Assembly (NCBI RefSeq): GCF_014640295.1
Contig: NZ_BMGR01000001.1
Location: forward strand, 186,001-250,000
Direction of reading: 5' to 3'
DNA length: 64,000 nucleotides
From: Paenibacillus abyssi
Lineage (GTDB): Bacteria > Bacillota > Bacilli > Paenibacillales > Paenibacillaceae
In this document: one piece after another, positions 51,773-60,838 of the stretch
How the letters are laid out: each line of letters starts with the position of its first letter
How positions within the stretch are numbered: position 1 is the first letter of the stretch
The notes under the pieces: generated by a model
Databases searched by the model: none
Told to the model about the DNA's origin: nothing
Seen by the model: only the letters and a program-made list of their open reading frames with translations
Made by a program: the position numbers and the translations under genes

Positions 51773-53074
51773 TTGATTACGAATCCAGTCTTACAAGCTG
51801 CGCTTCCGCTCTTATCTGCATTGGAGCAGCAGCATTTTGAAGCGGTCTTTGTCGGTGGCTGTGTGCGGGACGACCGGATCGGCCGTCCGATCACCGATGT
51901 GGATATAGCTACTTCCGCCAAACCGGAAGATGTGTGCCGGATCTTCCCGCGTACGATACCGACAGGATTGAAACACGGAACTGTAACTGTGCTATTGGAC
52001 GGGACAACGTATGAAGTCACGACTTACCGCAAGGAATCCGCTTATGAGGCTTTCAGAAGACCGGCTGAGGTCGAGTTTATTACCGAACTGACGGAGGATT
52101 TGAGGCGGCGGGACTTTACCATCAATGCCATGGCGCTGCGGGGAGATGGCAAGCTTATCGACCCGTTCGGAGGCCTGCAGGATCTGCAGGATGGGATCAT
52201 TCGTTGTGTCGGCGATGCCGATGCCAGATTTCAGGAGGATGCCCTTCGTATGCTGAGGGGCATCCGTTTTGCCGCACAATTCGGCGAGTCACGTGAGCCG
52301 ATATTTCCCCGCACGTGGGAAGCAATGTTAAGGCGCCGCGATCTACTGCGTCATGTCGCGATGGAACGAGTGGGTGTGGAGCTCGATAAAATGATGATGG
52401 GAAAGCGGCCCGATTATGCGTTTGATTTATTGATTCATAGCGGTTTGCTGCAGCGGACGAAGGAGCAGCTGACACTGCCGGATCCAGCATGGGGTGACTG
52501 GCGCGCTCTAATCGACAGCAGCCGTGTGAATACCGGTCCGCTCACACTTTTGTCCAATCCAAATGAGCGTTGGGCGGCATTTGGCCTTACGAGGGGAATG
52601 GATGAGCATCATATGGAGAGCTGGTTCAGAGCATTGCGGTTTGCAGGCCGCCGCAGCGCTCAGATCTGTGCAGTTATCAGCTTTCACAGACATTGGCTTG
52701 CATCAGTTGAAGCGGCGGGTGCAAGCGATGACAGCCGCTTAATCGACAGGTTATGGATGGATCAAGTCATAAGGTTTGGACGTGAAACAACGCAGACCTG
52801 GTTGAATATGGTTCGAGAATTTGAAGGAATGAATCCGTGGGGGGAATTGGCCGAACGGTTACAGATTTTGCTGGATCAAATGCCTGCTGCTTCACTGAAG
52901 GAGCTTGCGGTTAACGGCAATGACCTGATGCGGGCACTGCGAAGATCACCGGGAGTGTGGCTGCATACATGCTTGCAGCAGCTGCTGAGGGATGCTGCGT
53001 CAGCCGTTGTTCCAAACAACAAGCAGAGTTTGCTGCAGCATGCTGAAACATTAGTTAGCGAGGAGCCGTTATGA
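51773..53074 (+). CDS. cca: CCA tRNA nucleotidyltransferase
   Basis: A 433-residue class II enzyme that adds or repairs the 3' CCA end of tRNA. It starts at TTG after GGAGGGC. Motif A FVGGCVRDD...TDVDIAT lies near residue 24 with catalytic DVD, motif B RRDFTINAMAL near 111, and the neck domain from about 150 (RFQEDALRMLRGIRFA). It overlaps birA by ATGA. Confidence 0.94.
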   Translation: MITNPVLQAALPLLSALEQQHFEAVFVGGCVRDDRIGRPITDVDIATSAKPEDVCRIFPRTIPTGLKHGTVTVLLDGTTYEVTTYRKESAYEAFRRPAEVEFITELTEDLRRRDFTINAMALRGDGKLIDPFGGLQDLQDGIIRCVGDADARFQEDALRMLRGIRFAAQFGESREPIFPRTWEAMLRRRDLLRHVAMERVGVELDKMMMGKRPDYAFDLLIHSGLLQRTKEQLTLPDPAWGDWRALIDSSRVNTGPLTLLSNPNERWAAFGLTRGMDEHHMESWFRALRFAGRRSAQICAVISFHRHWLASVEAAGASDDSRLIDRLWMDQVIRFGRETTQTWLNMVREFEGMNPWGELAERLQILLDQMPAASLKELAVNGNDLMRALRRSPGVWLHTCLQQLLRDAASAVVPNNKQSLLQHAETLVSEEPL

Positions 53075-54057
53075 GCGAACAATTACTGCGGTTATTTGAA
53101 AATCACGAAGGCGAATATGTATCCGGTGAAGCAATCAGCAAGCAATTAAATGTGAGCCGGACGGCAGTCTGGAAACAGATTCGCAAGCTTGAAGCGCAAG
53201 GTTATGAGTTTGAAGCTTCCAGGCGTCTTGGCTACCGGCTTATTCATAAGCCGGACAAGCTATCGTTAACGGAATTGCTGGGGAGCTTGACCTCGAATCG
53301 GTTAGTAACCTCCATTAAACTTTTCGATGCGGTAGATTCAACACAAAATATCGCCCACCAGTTGGCCGAGGATGGCGCTCCGGAAGGGACGCTCGTGATT
53401 GCTGAGCAGCAGCTGCACGGCAGGGGACGGATGGGGCGAAGCTGGGTGTCGCCGCCAAGCAAAGGCATTTGGATGAGCCTGGTGCTGCGCCCTAATATAC
53501 CGCTGCCTTTCACACCGCAGCTTACGTTATTGACAGCGGTGGCGCTTTGCCGCTCGCTGCGTAAAATGACATCCGCCGACATCGGCATTAAATGGCCCAA
53601 TGATTTGCTTATCGACGGAAAGAAAATTAGCGGCATTTTGCTGGAATCGACGGCTGAAGAGGAGCGGCTGCGCTATGTGGTCGCAGGAATAGGAATCAGC
53701 GTGAACCTGGAACAGCAGGATTATCCGCCGGAAATGCTGGAGAAAGCAATTTCCCTAAAAATGGCAACGGGACAAACGCTGGATCGCACGGCTGTCATCG
53801 TTTCGTTTCTCACGGAGTTTGAAAATCTCTACGGGCTTTACCAGCAGGAAGGGTTCACCCCGATCCGTACGCTGTGGGAAGCATTGTCTGTCTCCCTGCA
53901 TCGCAGAACCTCGCTTATTACACCGCAAGGACCAATGGTTGGAACACCAATTGGCTTGGGGGAACATGGCGCATTAATGCTTCAGCAGGATAACGGCAGC
54001 ATTGTCCCTATATTCTCTGCGGAAATGGGTCTGCCCACTGACGATCCTTCAACGTGA
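53071..54057 (+). CDS. birA: Biotin protein ligase / biotin operon repressor
   Basis: A 328-residue protein. The N-terminal winged helix (EYVSGEAISKQLNVSRTAVWKQI near residue 15) binds the bio operator; the catalytic domain has the GRGRMGRSW biotinyl-AMP loop near residue 115 and SHRR-like KWPNDLL near 172. C-terminal SH3-like part from about 270. Both ligase and repressor roles are expected. Confidence 0.94.
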   Translation: MSEQLLRLFENHEGEYVSGEAISKQLNVSRTAVWKQIRKLEAQGYEFEASRRLGYRLIHKPDKLSLTELLGSLTSNRLVTSIKLFDAVDSTQNIAHQLAEDGAPEGTLVIAEQQLHGRGRMGRSWVSPPSKGIWMSLVLRPNIPLPFTPQLTLLTAVALCRSLRKMTSADIGIKWPNDLLIDGKKISGILLESTAEEERLRYVVAGIGISVNLEQQDYPPEMLEKAISLKMATGQTLDRTAVIVSFLTEFENLYGLYQQEGFTPIRTLWEALSVSLHRRTSLITPQGPMVGTPIGLGEHGALMLQQDNGSIVPIFSAEMGLPTDDPST

Positions 54058-54073
54058 TGGGATTGTCGTTTCA

Positions 54074-54102
54074 TAGACGTAATCTTATTTTTTTGGTATA
54101 AT
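54074..54102 (+). promoter_or_regulatory. Promoter of the panB leader
   Basis: TAGACG (54074-54079), a 17-nt spacer and a perfect TATAAT (54097-54102) with an extended -10 TG (54094-54095). Transcription should start near 54109. Confidence 0.72.
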
Positions 54103-54108
54103 TGTGTT

Positions 54109-54308
54109 GATCTCGGCGGTATCCGGCAATGTCTGGAATTGCACTTGGTCATGTAAGCACGATGATTCTTTTAATTTGAGTATCCGTTTTGCAAGCAAAG
54201 CGCACTCTGCTCTGAGCCGCCCGGGACCGAGACAGAAGGAAGCTCGCGATAAAACGAAGTTCCTTTTTGGTTTGGGGACCTTTTTAGCGACGGCTAAAAG
54301 GTTTTTTT
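54109..54308 (+). ncRNA. Structured leader or small RNA upstream of panBCD
   Basis: About 200 nt without a gene. A closing stem TCTCGG (54111-54116) with CCGAGA (54227-54232) encloses smaller helices such as GCAAT/ATTGC. Two tandem intrinsic terminators follow: AAGGAAGCTCG/CGAAGTTCCTT with TTTTT (54236-54268), and ACCTTTTTAGC/GCTAAAAGGT with seven T residues (54278-54308). It lacks the T-box consensus. It could be a riboswitch-type attenuator of panBCD or a 6S-like RNA; which one cannot be told here. Confidence 0.55.
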
Positions 54309-54343
54309 GTGTTTATCCTAATCATTTAAGGAGCTGATACGTG

Positions 54344-55201
54344 ATGAACAAACCGTTAACAATAACAAAGATTAAACAAATGAAATCGGATAACGAGCCG
54401 ATCTCTGTGTTAACCGCATATGACTACCCATCCGCGACGCTCGCTGAGGAAGCGGGAATCGATATTATCCTTGTTGGCGATTCGCTTGGTAATGTTGTAC
54501 TCGGCTACGATACGACAATTCCAGTGACAATGGATGATATGGTTTATCATACACGGGCTGTGGCACGTGGAGCGCGGCAAACGTTCATTGTGTCGGATAT
54601 GCCCTTTATGTCTTATCATATAAGCAAGGAAGAGACGCTTCGCAATGCTGCCAGATTGATGCAGGAAGGGCATGCCCATGCGGTGAAGCTCGAAGGAGGC
54701 GCTGAGATTGCCGAAGAGGTGTACGCATGCGTACGGGCCGGCATTCCGGTGCTTGGCCATATTGGATTGACTCCGCAATCGGTGCATCAGCTTGGCGGTT
54801 ACAAAATACAAGGCAAGACCGAACAGGATGCGGCAAGGCTATTACATGATGCAAAAGCGCTCGAGCAAGCCGGAGCGTTCGGTGTGGTGCTCGAGCTGGT
54901 CACAGAGCCTGCAGCCGGGAAGATTACGTCTTCTCTTTCGATCCCGACAATTGGTATTGGGGCCGGGCGCAAATGTGACGGCCAAGTGCTTGTGTACCAT
55001 GATATATTGCAATATGCTTCACCTTATAGAAACAAGAAGTTCGTCAAGACCTATGCGAATGTGGGACAGACAATCCGCCATGCGATCTCTGAATATGTGG
55101 CGGATGTTAAATCCCGAGCCTTTCCCGATGAGTCCAACAGCTTCGAGCCACAAACCGAAGCGCTGAGCGGCGGCATATACGGCAGCGGGAAGGAGAGATA
55201 A
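54344..55201 (+). CDS. panB: 3-methyl-2-oxobutanoate hydroxymethyltransferase
   Basis: A 285-residue TIM barrel making ketopantoate for pantothenate and CoA. ATG 54344, or GTG 54341 which is better spaced from AAGGAG. Metal-binding ILVGDSLGNVVLGY near residue 40 and VKLEGG near 112; GHIGLTPQSVHQLGGYK (in part) near 138. It is preceded by the structured leader and followed at once by panC. Confidence 0.94.
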   Translation: MNKPLTITKIKQMKSDNEPISVLTAYDYPSATLAEEAGIDIILVGDSLGNVVLGYDTTIPVTMDDMVYHTRAVARGARQTFIVSDMPFMSYHISKEETLRNAARLMQEGHAHAVKLEGGAEIAEEVYACVRAGIPVLGHIGLTPQSVHQLGGYKIQGKTEQDAARLLHDAKALEQAGAFGVVLELVTEPAAGKITSSLSIPTIGIGAGRKCDGQVLVYHDILQYASPYRNKKFVKTYANVGQTIRHAISEYVADVKSRAFPDESNSFEPQTEALSGGIYGSGKER

Positions 55202-55203
55202 CG

Positions 55204-56094
55204 GTGATTAAATGTGAAACGATTGATGAAATGCGTAAGGCAATCTCTGCCTTTCGCCGTGAGAAGCCGGACGGTGTCGTCGGTTTTGTGCCTACAATGG
55301 GATATTTGCACGAGGGTCATGCCAGCTTAATGAAACGTTCGGCAACCGAATGTGACCTGACCGTGCTCAGTATATTTGTCAATCCGCTTCAATTCGGGCC
55401 TAATGAGGATTTTGACCGTTATCCCAGGGATCCTGAGCGGGATATGGCTTTGGCAAAAGCAAATGATGTTGATATCGTGTTTATGCCATCGGTGCAGGAG
55501 ATGTACCCTCGGCCCATCAAGACGAAAGTGCTGGTAGAGGGGATAACCAGCCGGTTGTGCGGCGCCTCCAGGCCAGGACATTTCGATGGTGTAGGCACAG
55601 TTGTAAGCAAGCTGTTCCATATCGTATCGCCGGATCGCGCGTACTTTGGGATGAAGGATGCACAGCAGGTAGCGGTTATTACGAAGATGACGGAAGATCT
55701 GAATCTTCCTGTGAGCATTATTCCTTGTGAGACAATCAGGGAATCGGATGGGTTGGCACTAAGCTCGCGCAATGTGTATTTAAGCGAAGAGGAGCGCAAG
55801 CAGGCCGTTATTCTGTCACAAGCGCTTGATGCCGCGTCAGAATTGTTGAAGCTGGAAGACATGACGGCTGACCGCTTGGTATCGGAGCTTCACAGAATCG
55901 TTAAACAGGCTGAATTGGCGGTCATCGATTATATTGATGTCTTATTATTTCCTGATCTTACTGAGCCGGATGGCCAGATGGATTTATCGAAAAGCGAAGA
56001 TCAGCTCATTGTCGCAATGGCGGTTCGGTTTGGGAAAACACGCTTGATCGATAACCGACTATTTTCCCGGAAAGAGGTGGCCTGTCATGTTTAG
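55204..56094 (+). CDS. panC: Pantothenate synthetase
   Basis: A 296-residue ATP-dependent ligase joining pantoate and beta-alanine. Motifs: [15 protein letters not shown] near residue 29 (HxGH nucleotide site), [18 protein letters not shown] near 58, and the KMSKS-like [13 protein letters not shown] near 178. Overlaps panD by 8 nt. Confidence 0.95.
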   Translation: MIKCETIDEMRKAISAFRREKPDGVVGFVPTMGYLHEGHASLMKRSATECDLTVLSIFVNPLQFGPNEDFDRYPRDPERDMALAKANDVDIVFMPSVQEMYPRPIKTKVLVEGITSRLCGASRPGHFDGVGTVVSKLFHIVSPDRAYFGMKDAQQVAVITKMTEDLNLPVSIIPCETIRESDGLALSSRNVYLSEEERKQAVILSQALDAASELLKLEDMTADRLVSELHRIVKQAELAVIDYIDVLLFPDLTEPDGQMDLSKSEDQLIVAMAVRFGKTRLIDNRLFSRKEVACHV

Positions 56095-56470
56095 AACGAT
56101 GATGAAATCCAAAATACACCGTGCAACGGTAACGGAAGCAAATCTTAATTATGTAGGCAGCATTACGATTGACCGGGATTTAATGGATTTGACGGATATT
56201 TTGGAGAACGAGAAGGTACAGATTGTAAACAACAATAACGGTGCCCGACTGGAAACGTATGTTATTCCAGGAGAAAGAGGCTCAGGCGTGATTTGCCTGA
56301 ATGGCGCTGCAGCAAGGCTTGTTCATCCAGGGGACAAAGTTATTATTATCGGTTACGGGATTTTTTCCGATGAAGAAGTAAATACACATAAACCGAAAAT
56401 AGCCATCATGGATGATAACAATCGTCCTGTTCAAGTGTTGTCCGAAGAAATTCACGCAACCATAATATGA
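56087..56470 (+). CDS. panD: Aspartate 1-decarboxylase
   Basis: A 127-residue pyruvoyl enzyme making beta-alanine. Self-cleavage is expected between G24 and S25 in NYVGSITID, giving the pyruvoyl group. [20 protein letters not shown] follows near residue 49. Completes the panBCD operon. Confidence 0.96.
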   Translation: MFRTMMKSKIHRATVTEANLNYVGSITIDRDLMDLTDILENEKVQIVNNNNGARLETYVIPGERGSGVICLNGAAARLVHPGDKVIIIGYGIFSDEEVNTHKPKIAIMDDNNRPVQVLSEEIHATII

Positions 56471-56631
56471 GGCAGGCGCGAAACGCTGTCTGTGTTATGT
56501 AACGGTTGGATTGGAGTATGAAAAGCACCTCCTTGACAAAGAATGAGCATACACCTGCAGATGAATCGCCCTTTCCGGGCGGACTTTAAGCAGGCGGCTT
56601 ATGTTTATTTCTTCCGTGAAGGAGGATGCGA
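56471..56631. other. Intergenic segment after panD
   Basis: Contains a short hairpin CGCCC/GGGCG followed by GACTTT (about 56569-56586), a weak terminator candidate, and a TTGACA at 56534 without a good -10. No gene is visible. Confidence 0.35.
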
Positions 56632-57300
56632 ATGTTTACTCATTTATTTGCCGCGATGAACGATCTGCTTGATGAACTGATTCAACGTTATCCCCATAGC
56701 AGCGGTACCCAGAAAAAGCAGGATACAGAACAGCTGGCTTTATTGAAAGCAATGAGTGAGAAAATTATGGATGAATGGCTTAATTTTGAAGAGAAATTGG
56801 CCATCTTTCGCGAGCAAATGCAGGAGCAGGATGCAGTCGTAGAGAATAATTCTATAAAGGGATGCTCCACTGAAGGGAATGAGATATCTTCACGTGCAGC
56901 TGAGTTGATGAACCAAGGCCAGGGTTATTTCAAGTTATTTATGTTCAAGCAAGCCGCAGGTGTTTTCGAACAGTTGATTTATTATTCGCCAGACAGTAAT
57001 CTGGCCCGTTTGTTTCTTGCAATGTCCTACATGCATATGCAGGAATGGTACGAAGCCCAGCGGCATTTTCAATTAATTGTAGCACTCACGGATCACCCAA
57101 AGTGGCAGGCACTAGGCTTGAACGCCCTTGGGTGCATTCAGGCCATTAGAATGAATATGGAGCAGGCAGAAACGTACTTTCTCAAAGCGCATGACGCTGA
57201 TCCGACGTTTGAGGAGCCCCTAAGCAATTTACACGCATGCCGAAATAGGGCCGGACAGCTGTCATTATATTTTGGAAGTGCTCAGCTTAGCTGTTTGTGA
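56632..57300 (+). CDS. Helical protein with TPR-like C-terminal half
   Basis: A 222-residue protein; ATG 56632 lies 6 nt after AAGGAGG. The first 75 residues are coiled-coil-like (TEQLALLKAMSEKIMDEW). The second half has TPR-like helix pairs (YFKLFMFKQAAGVFEQLIYYSPDS and MEQAETYFLKAHDADPTFEE, each in part). No catalytic motif. It lies before dinG and its role is unknown. Confidence 0.65.
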   Translation: MFTHLFAAMNDLLDELIQRYPHSSGTQKKQDTEQLALLKAMSEKIMDEWLNFEEKLAIFREQMQEQDAVVENNSIKGCSTEGNEISSRAAELMNQGQGYFKLFMFKQAAGVFEQLIYYSPDSNLARLFLAMSYMHMQEWYEAQRHFQLIVALTDHPKWQALGLNALGCIQAIRMNMEQAETYFLKAHDADPTFEEPLSNLHACRNRAGQLSLYFGSAQLSCL

Positions 57301-57314
57301 GAGGATCGAACCGG

Positions 57315-60185
57315 ATGAAATTTGCGGTATTGGATTTGGAAACGACAGGTCATCAGACCGATGATGAAATTATACAAGTTGGACTCGTATTGCTCGATGC
57401 TGAGTTGAATGTAACGGAAACATTTAGTTCTTATGTGAAGCCAAATGTGGCGATTCCGTCCTTTATTACCCAATTAACAGGAATTAGCGAGCAAACCGTA
57501 GAAGATGCACCTCCGCTTGAAGAGGTGCTTCTCGGTGTTATTCCGCTTCTGAACGATGCGGTATTGGTTGCGCATAATGTTGGATTTGACGCAGGATTTC
57601 TTAACCAATCCTTAGACCGCTGCGGTTATATGCCATTTGTGGGACGCAAGCTGGACACGATTGACTTGCTTCGAATTCTATATCCATCCTTAACGACGTA
57701 TCAGCTCGGAGCAGTCTCCGAGCTGTTCGGCATTGAACACGATCGCCACCACCAGGCTGACAGCGATGCCATGGCGACAGCGATCCTGTTCGGCAAAGCA
57801 GTAAGCAAGCTTCGGGATCTCCCGCTGCTTACCCTGCAGCGTCTTGCTGTCATTTTTAAAGACCAGGATGACCTGGGATGGTTTATGGAGCAATCGCTCA
57901 TGCGCAAAGAAACAGAAACAGCGGTCGATACCGATGCATTCGCTTATTTCAGGCAATTCGCCTTAAAGGTTGGTGATTGGACAGAGGAGATGCCGCCTCG
58001 TTCCGATGATTTTTCCGGCGAAGTTATAGAGGAATTGGATTTTGATACGTTCATGGAGCAAGTTAGGGCGTCGTTTCGGGAACGGGTTCTGAACTACGAG
58101 GAAAGAGACGCCCAGAATCAAATGTTTAAAGAAGTGTACGATGCTTTAAATAATGATCGGCACCTGCTGATAGAAGCGGGTACCGGAACCGGGAAGTCGC
58201 TCGGATATTTAATACCTTCCTTATTTTACGGTGTCCAGCAGGAGAAAAAGATTGTTGTTAGCACGCATACAATCAATCTGCAGGAGCAGCTGCGGGAGAG
58301 GGATATTCCACTGCTGCAATCCACCATGCCATTTCCGTTCCGTGCTGCAGTGTTTAAGGGCCGCGGGAATTATTTATGCTTGCGCAAGTTTGAGGGGAAG
58401 ATCAATTTACAGGATTTTGTGACGCCGACAGAAGACCGGATTACGGCCGCACAAATGATTATTTGGCTTGGGGAAACGGAGAACGGAGATCAGGAAGAGC
58501 TGCATTTTGGTAACAGAGGCGCGGATTTTTGGGACACGGTGTCCAGTGATGCCGACTCCTGTCTTAATCGCGCGTGCCCCTGGTTTAAACGCTGTTACTA
58601 TCATCGTGCAAAGCAGGAAGCGAATTTGGCGGATGTGGTCATTACGAACCACTCGATGCTGTTTACGGATATACGTGCTGATCACCGGCTGCTGCCTCCA
58701 TATGAGCAGCTCATAGTCGATGAAGCCCATCATCTTGAGGAAGTGGCCGGGAAGCATCTGGGCATGCAGCTTTCCTATTACACTTTGCTGCAGCCTCATC
58801 AGCGCTTATGCAAGGACGCAAGGAGCGGACTGCTGCCTCAGCTGCGCACTCGTCTGCAGCATGAAGATCATGAATACAGTGAGTCATGGGTTGAAACAAT
58901 CGATACATTAATTCCTCAATTCAGTGATATCAAGGAATCGTGGGACAAATTGTTCGAGCTGCTCTATCAGATGTCGGGAAATGCTTCTTCAAACGAATCG
59001 GGAGAAAATGTGCAGGCGGTCGCCAGGTTGAAGGCAGAATCGCTGCCTGACGGATGGAAAGACGCCGAGACAGAGGAAGCGAATGTATTCGCTGAGCTGG
59101 GCCGCATTGTCAAAAGCCTGGATAAGCTGTTGACCGATGTTAAAGATCGCATCGATGACGGAGCAATCCAAGCGCTTGTGACCGACATGAATGGAAGTGT
59201 CAAGGATCTGGCAAGAGTGAAGGACGATTTGCGTTTTTTCATCAAGGTTGAAGAGAGAATGACCGTATACTGGATCGAAGCCAATCCGAACTTCCGTTCC
59301 AAATCTGTCCACCTCTATGCAGTACCGGCTGATGTTAGCAGCCAGCTGCAGCAATATTTCTTTGAAACGAAAAAAAGCATCACACTTACTTCGGCTACTC
59401 TGTCTGTCCAGAAATCCTTTCAATATGCAATTGAACAATTCGGCCTGGAAGCGCAGGAGCAGCAGGGAAGGTTGAAAACCGTGCAATTACCCTCTCCATT
59501 CAATTATAGAGAGCAAGCGTTAGTTGTCATTCCACGTAATTTTCCGAGTGTGAAGGGAACGGCAGGCGATCCGCAATTTATCGGGGCGCTAGTTCAATCC
59601 CTTGCCGAAGCTGCACAGGAGACACAAGGCAGAATGCTCATCCTGTTTACTGCCTATCGGATGTTAAAACAGGTATATGAACCGTTGAAGGAAGCCCTTG
59701 CGCATACCAACATACAAGTGTTAGGCCAAGGCATCGACAGCGGAAATCGCAGCAAATTGACCCGCAGATTCCAGCAGCATCAGGCATCCGTTCTGCTTGG
59801 CACAAGCAGCTTCTGGGAAGGAGTCGACATTCCAGGGGAAGCGTTAGTCTGTTTAGCCATTGTTCGCCTGCCGTTTCAGCCGCCTAATCATCCGCTGGTC
59901 GAAGCAAAGGCGGAAATGCTGCAGCAGCAAAAGCAAAATCCGTTCATGAAGCTGTCCATACCGCAAGCGGTTATTCGTTTTAAGCAAGGGTTCGGCCGGC
60001 TGGTCCGCAGCAGTCAAGATCGGGGCATTGTTCTGATTTATGATACGAGAGTGATAGAAACGTATTACGGTAAGTATTTTTTGTATTCCCTCCCGGGTCC
60101 AAAAATAGAACACATGCATCTGGAACAGATTGTACCGCGCATGCGGGAGTGGCTGGATGCAGACCAGAAGGAGGCGGAAGCGTGA
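57315..60185 (+). CDS. dinG: DinG-family helicase with N-terminal exonuclease domain
   Basis: A 956-residue protein; ATG 57315 (MKFAVLDLETTGHQTDDE). Residues 1-165 are a DEDDh 3'-5' exonuclease domain (DLETTG, then HNVGFDAGFL and HHQADSDA). Residues 250-950 are an XPD/DinG helicase: Walker A EAGTGTGKS near 291, DEAH box VDEAHHLEE near 472, and QGFGRLVRSSQDRGIV near 895. The four-cysteine segment (CLNRACPWFKRC) near 420 is partly kept; whether it binds an iron-sulfur cluster is uncertain, as Firmicute DinG can act without it. It overlaps rex. Confidence 0.93.
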   Translation: MKFAVLDLETTGHQTDDEIIQVGLVLLDAELNVTETFSSYVKPNVAIPSFITQLTGISEQTVEDAPPLEEVLLGVIPLLNDAVLVAHNVGFDAGFLNQSLDRCGYMPFVGRKLDTIDLLRILYPSLTTYQLGAVSELFGIEHDRHHQADSDAMATAILFGKAVSKLRDLPLLTLQRLAVIFKDQDDLGWFMEQSLMRKETETAVDTDAFAYFRQFALKVGDWTEEMPPRSDDFSGEVIEELDFDTFMEQVRASFRERVLNYEERDAQNQMFKEVYDALNNDRHLLIEAGTGTGKSLGYLIPSLFYGVQQEKKIVVSTHTINLQEQLRERDIPLLQSTMPFPFRAAVFKGRGNYLCLRKFEGKINLQDFVTPTEDRITAAQMIIWLGETENGDQEELHFGNRGADFWDTVSSDADSCLNRACPWFKRCYYHRAKQEANLADVVITNHSMLFTDIRADHRLLPPYEQLIVDEAHHLEEVAGKHLGMQLSYYTLLQPHQRLCKDARSGLLPQLRTRLQHEDHEYSESWVETIDTLIPQFSDIKESWDKLFELLYQMSGNASSNESGENVQAVARLKAESLPDGWKDAETEEANVFAELGRIVKSLDKLLTDVKDRIDDGAIQALVTDMNGSVKDLARVKDDLRFFIKVEERMTVYWIEANPNFRSKSVHLYAVPADVSSQLQQYFFETKKSITLTSATLSVQKSFQYAIEQFGLEAQEQQGRLKTVQLPSPFNYREQALVVIPRNFPSVKGTAGDPQFIGALVQSLAEAAQETQGRMLILFTAYRMLKQVYEPLKEALAHTNIQVLGQGIDSGNRSKLTRRFQQHQASVLLGTSSFWEGVDIPGEALVCLAIVRLPFQPPNHPLVEAKAEMLQQQKQNPFMKLSIPQAVIRFKQGFGRLVRSSQDRGIVLIYDTRVIETYYGKYFLYSLPGPKIEHMHLEQIVPRMREWLDADQKEAEA

Positions 60186-60838
60186 AGCAGATTAAAATAT
60201 CCGAGGCGGTTGTCCGACGGATGCCGATCTACTTGCAATATTTGAATGAGCTGCATAAGCGGGAGGTACAAACGGTATCTTCGCAGGATCTGGGTCAGAA
60301 GCTGGATCTAAACCCAGCTCAGATCCGCAAAGATCTGGCGTACTTCGGCGAGTTCGGGCGCAAAGGGGTCGGCTATGATGTCTCTTACTTGATCGAAAAG
60401 ATTCGTCAAATTTTGAAGCTCGATCAGCCCCTCAACGTGGCGCTTGTCGGCGCCGGCAATCTTGGCCATGCCTTATGCAATTATAATACGTATATTAAAG
60501 ATAATATGAAAATTGTTGCCGTATTTGATGCAAACCTGGCAAAAATCGGGACGAAGATTAATAATTTGGCAGTTCTTCCGATGTCGGAGTTAAATAAGAT
60601 GGTATCGGAGCTGAACATTCGCATCGGAATCATTACGGTTCCTGCCATTGAGGCGCAAAATGTGGCCAATCAATTTGTGGAAGCCGGTATCGAAGGCATT
60701 TTGAATTTTGCGCCAACCATACTTAAAGTACCGGAAGAAGTTCGAATCCATCATGCGGATTTTACAACCGAATTATTAAGCCTTGCTTATTATTTAGAAA
60801 ACGAAGGAGAGAAAATGTATGAACCGACTATGGATTGA
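60182..60838 (+). CDS. rex: Redox-sensing transcriptional repressor Rex
   Basis: A 218-residue protein starting at GTG 60182, overlapping the dinG stop. The N-terminal winged helix (SSQDLGQKLDLNPAQIRKDL near residue 33) binds DNA; the Rossmann domain (VALVGAGNLGHALCNY near 89) reads NADH/NAD+. C-terminal helix swap segment at 195-215. It should repress respiration and fermentation genes at high NADH/NAD+ in reverse. A weak Rex-like palindrome precedes qcrA in this window. Confidence 0.95.
   Translation: MKQIKISEAVVRRMPIYLQYLNELHKREVQTVSSQDLGQKLDLNPAQIRKDLAYFGEFGRKGVGYDVSYLIEKIRQILKLDQPLNVALVGAGNLGHALCNYNTYIKDNMKIVAVFDANLAKIGTKINNLAVLPMSELNKMVSELNIRIGIITVPAIEAQNVANQFVEAGIEGILNFAPTILKVPEEVRIHHADFTTELLSLAYYLENEGEKMYEPTMD

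Noticed and set aside
56534-56563. TTGACA at 56534 as a promoter for the gene at 56632
   Set aside because: No acceptable -10 lies 16-18 nt downstream.
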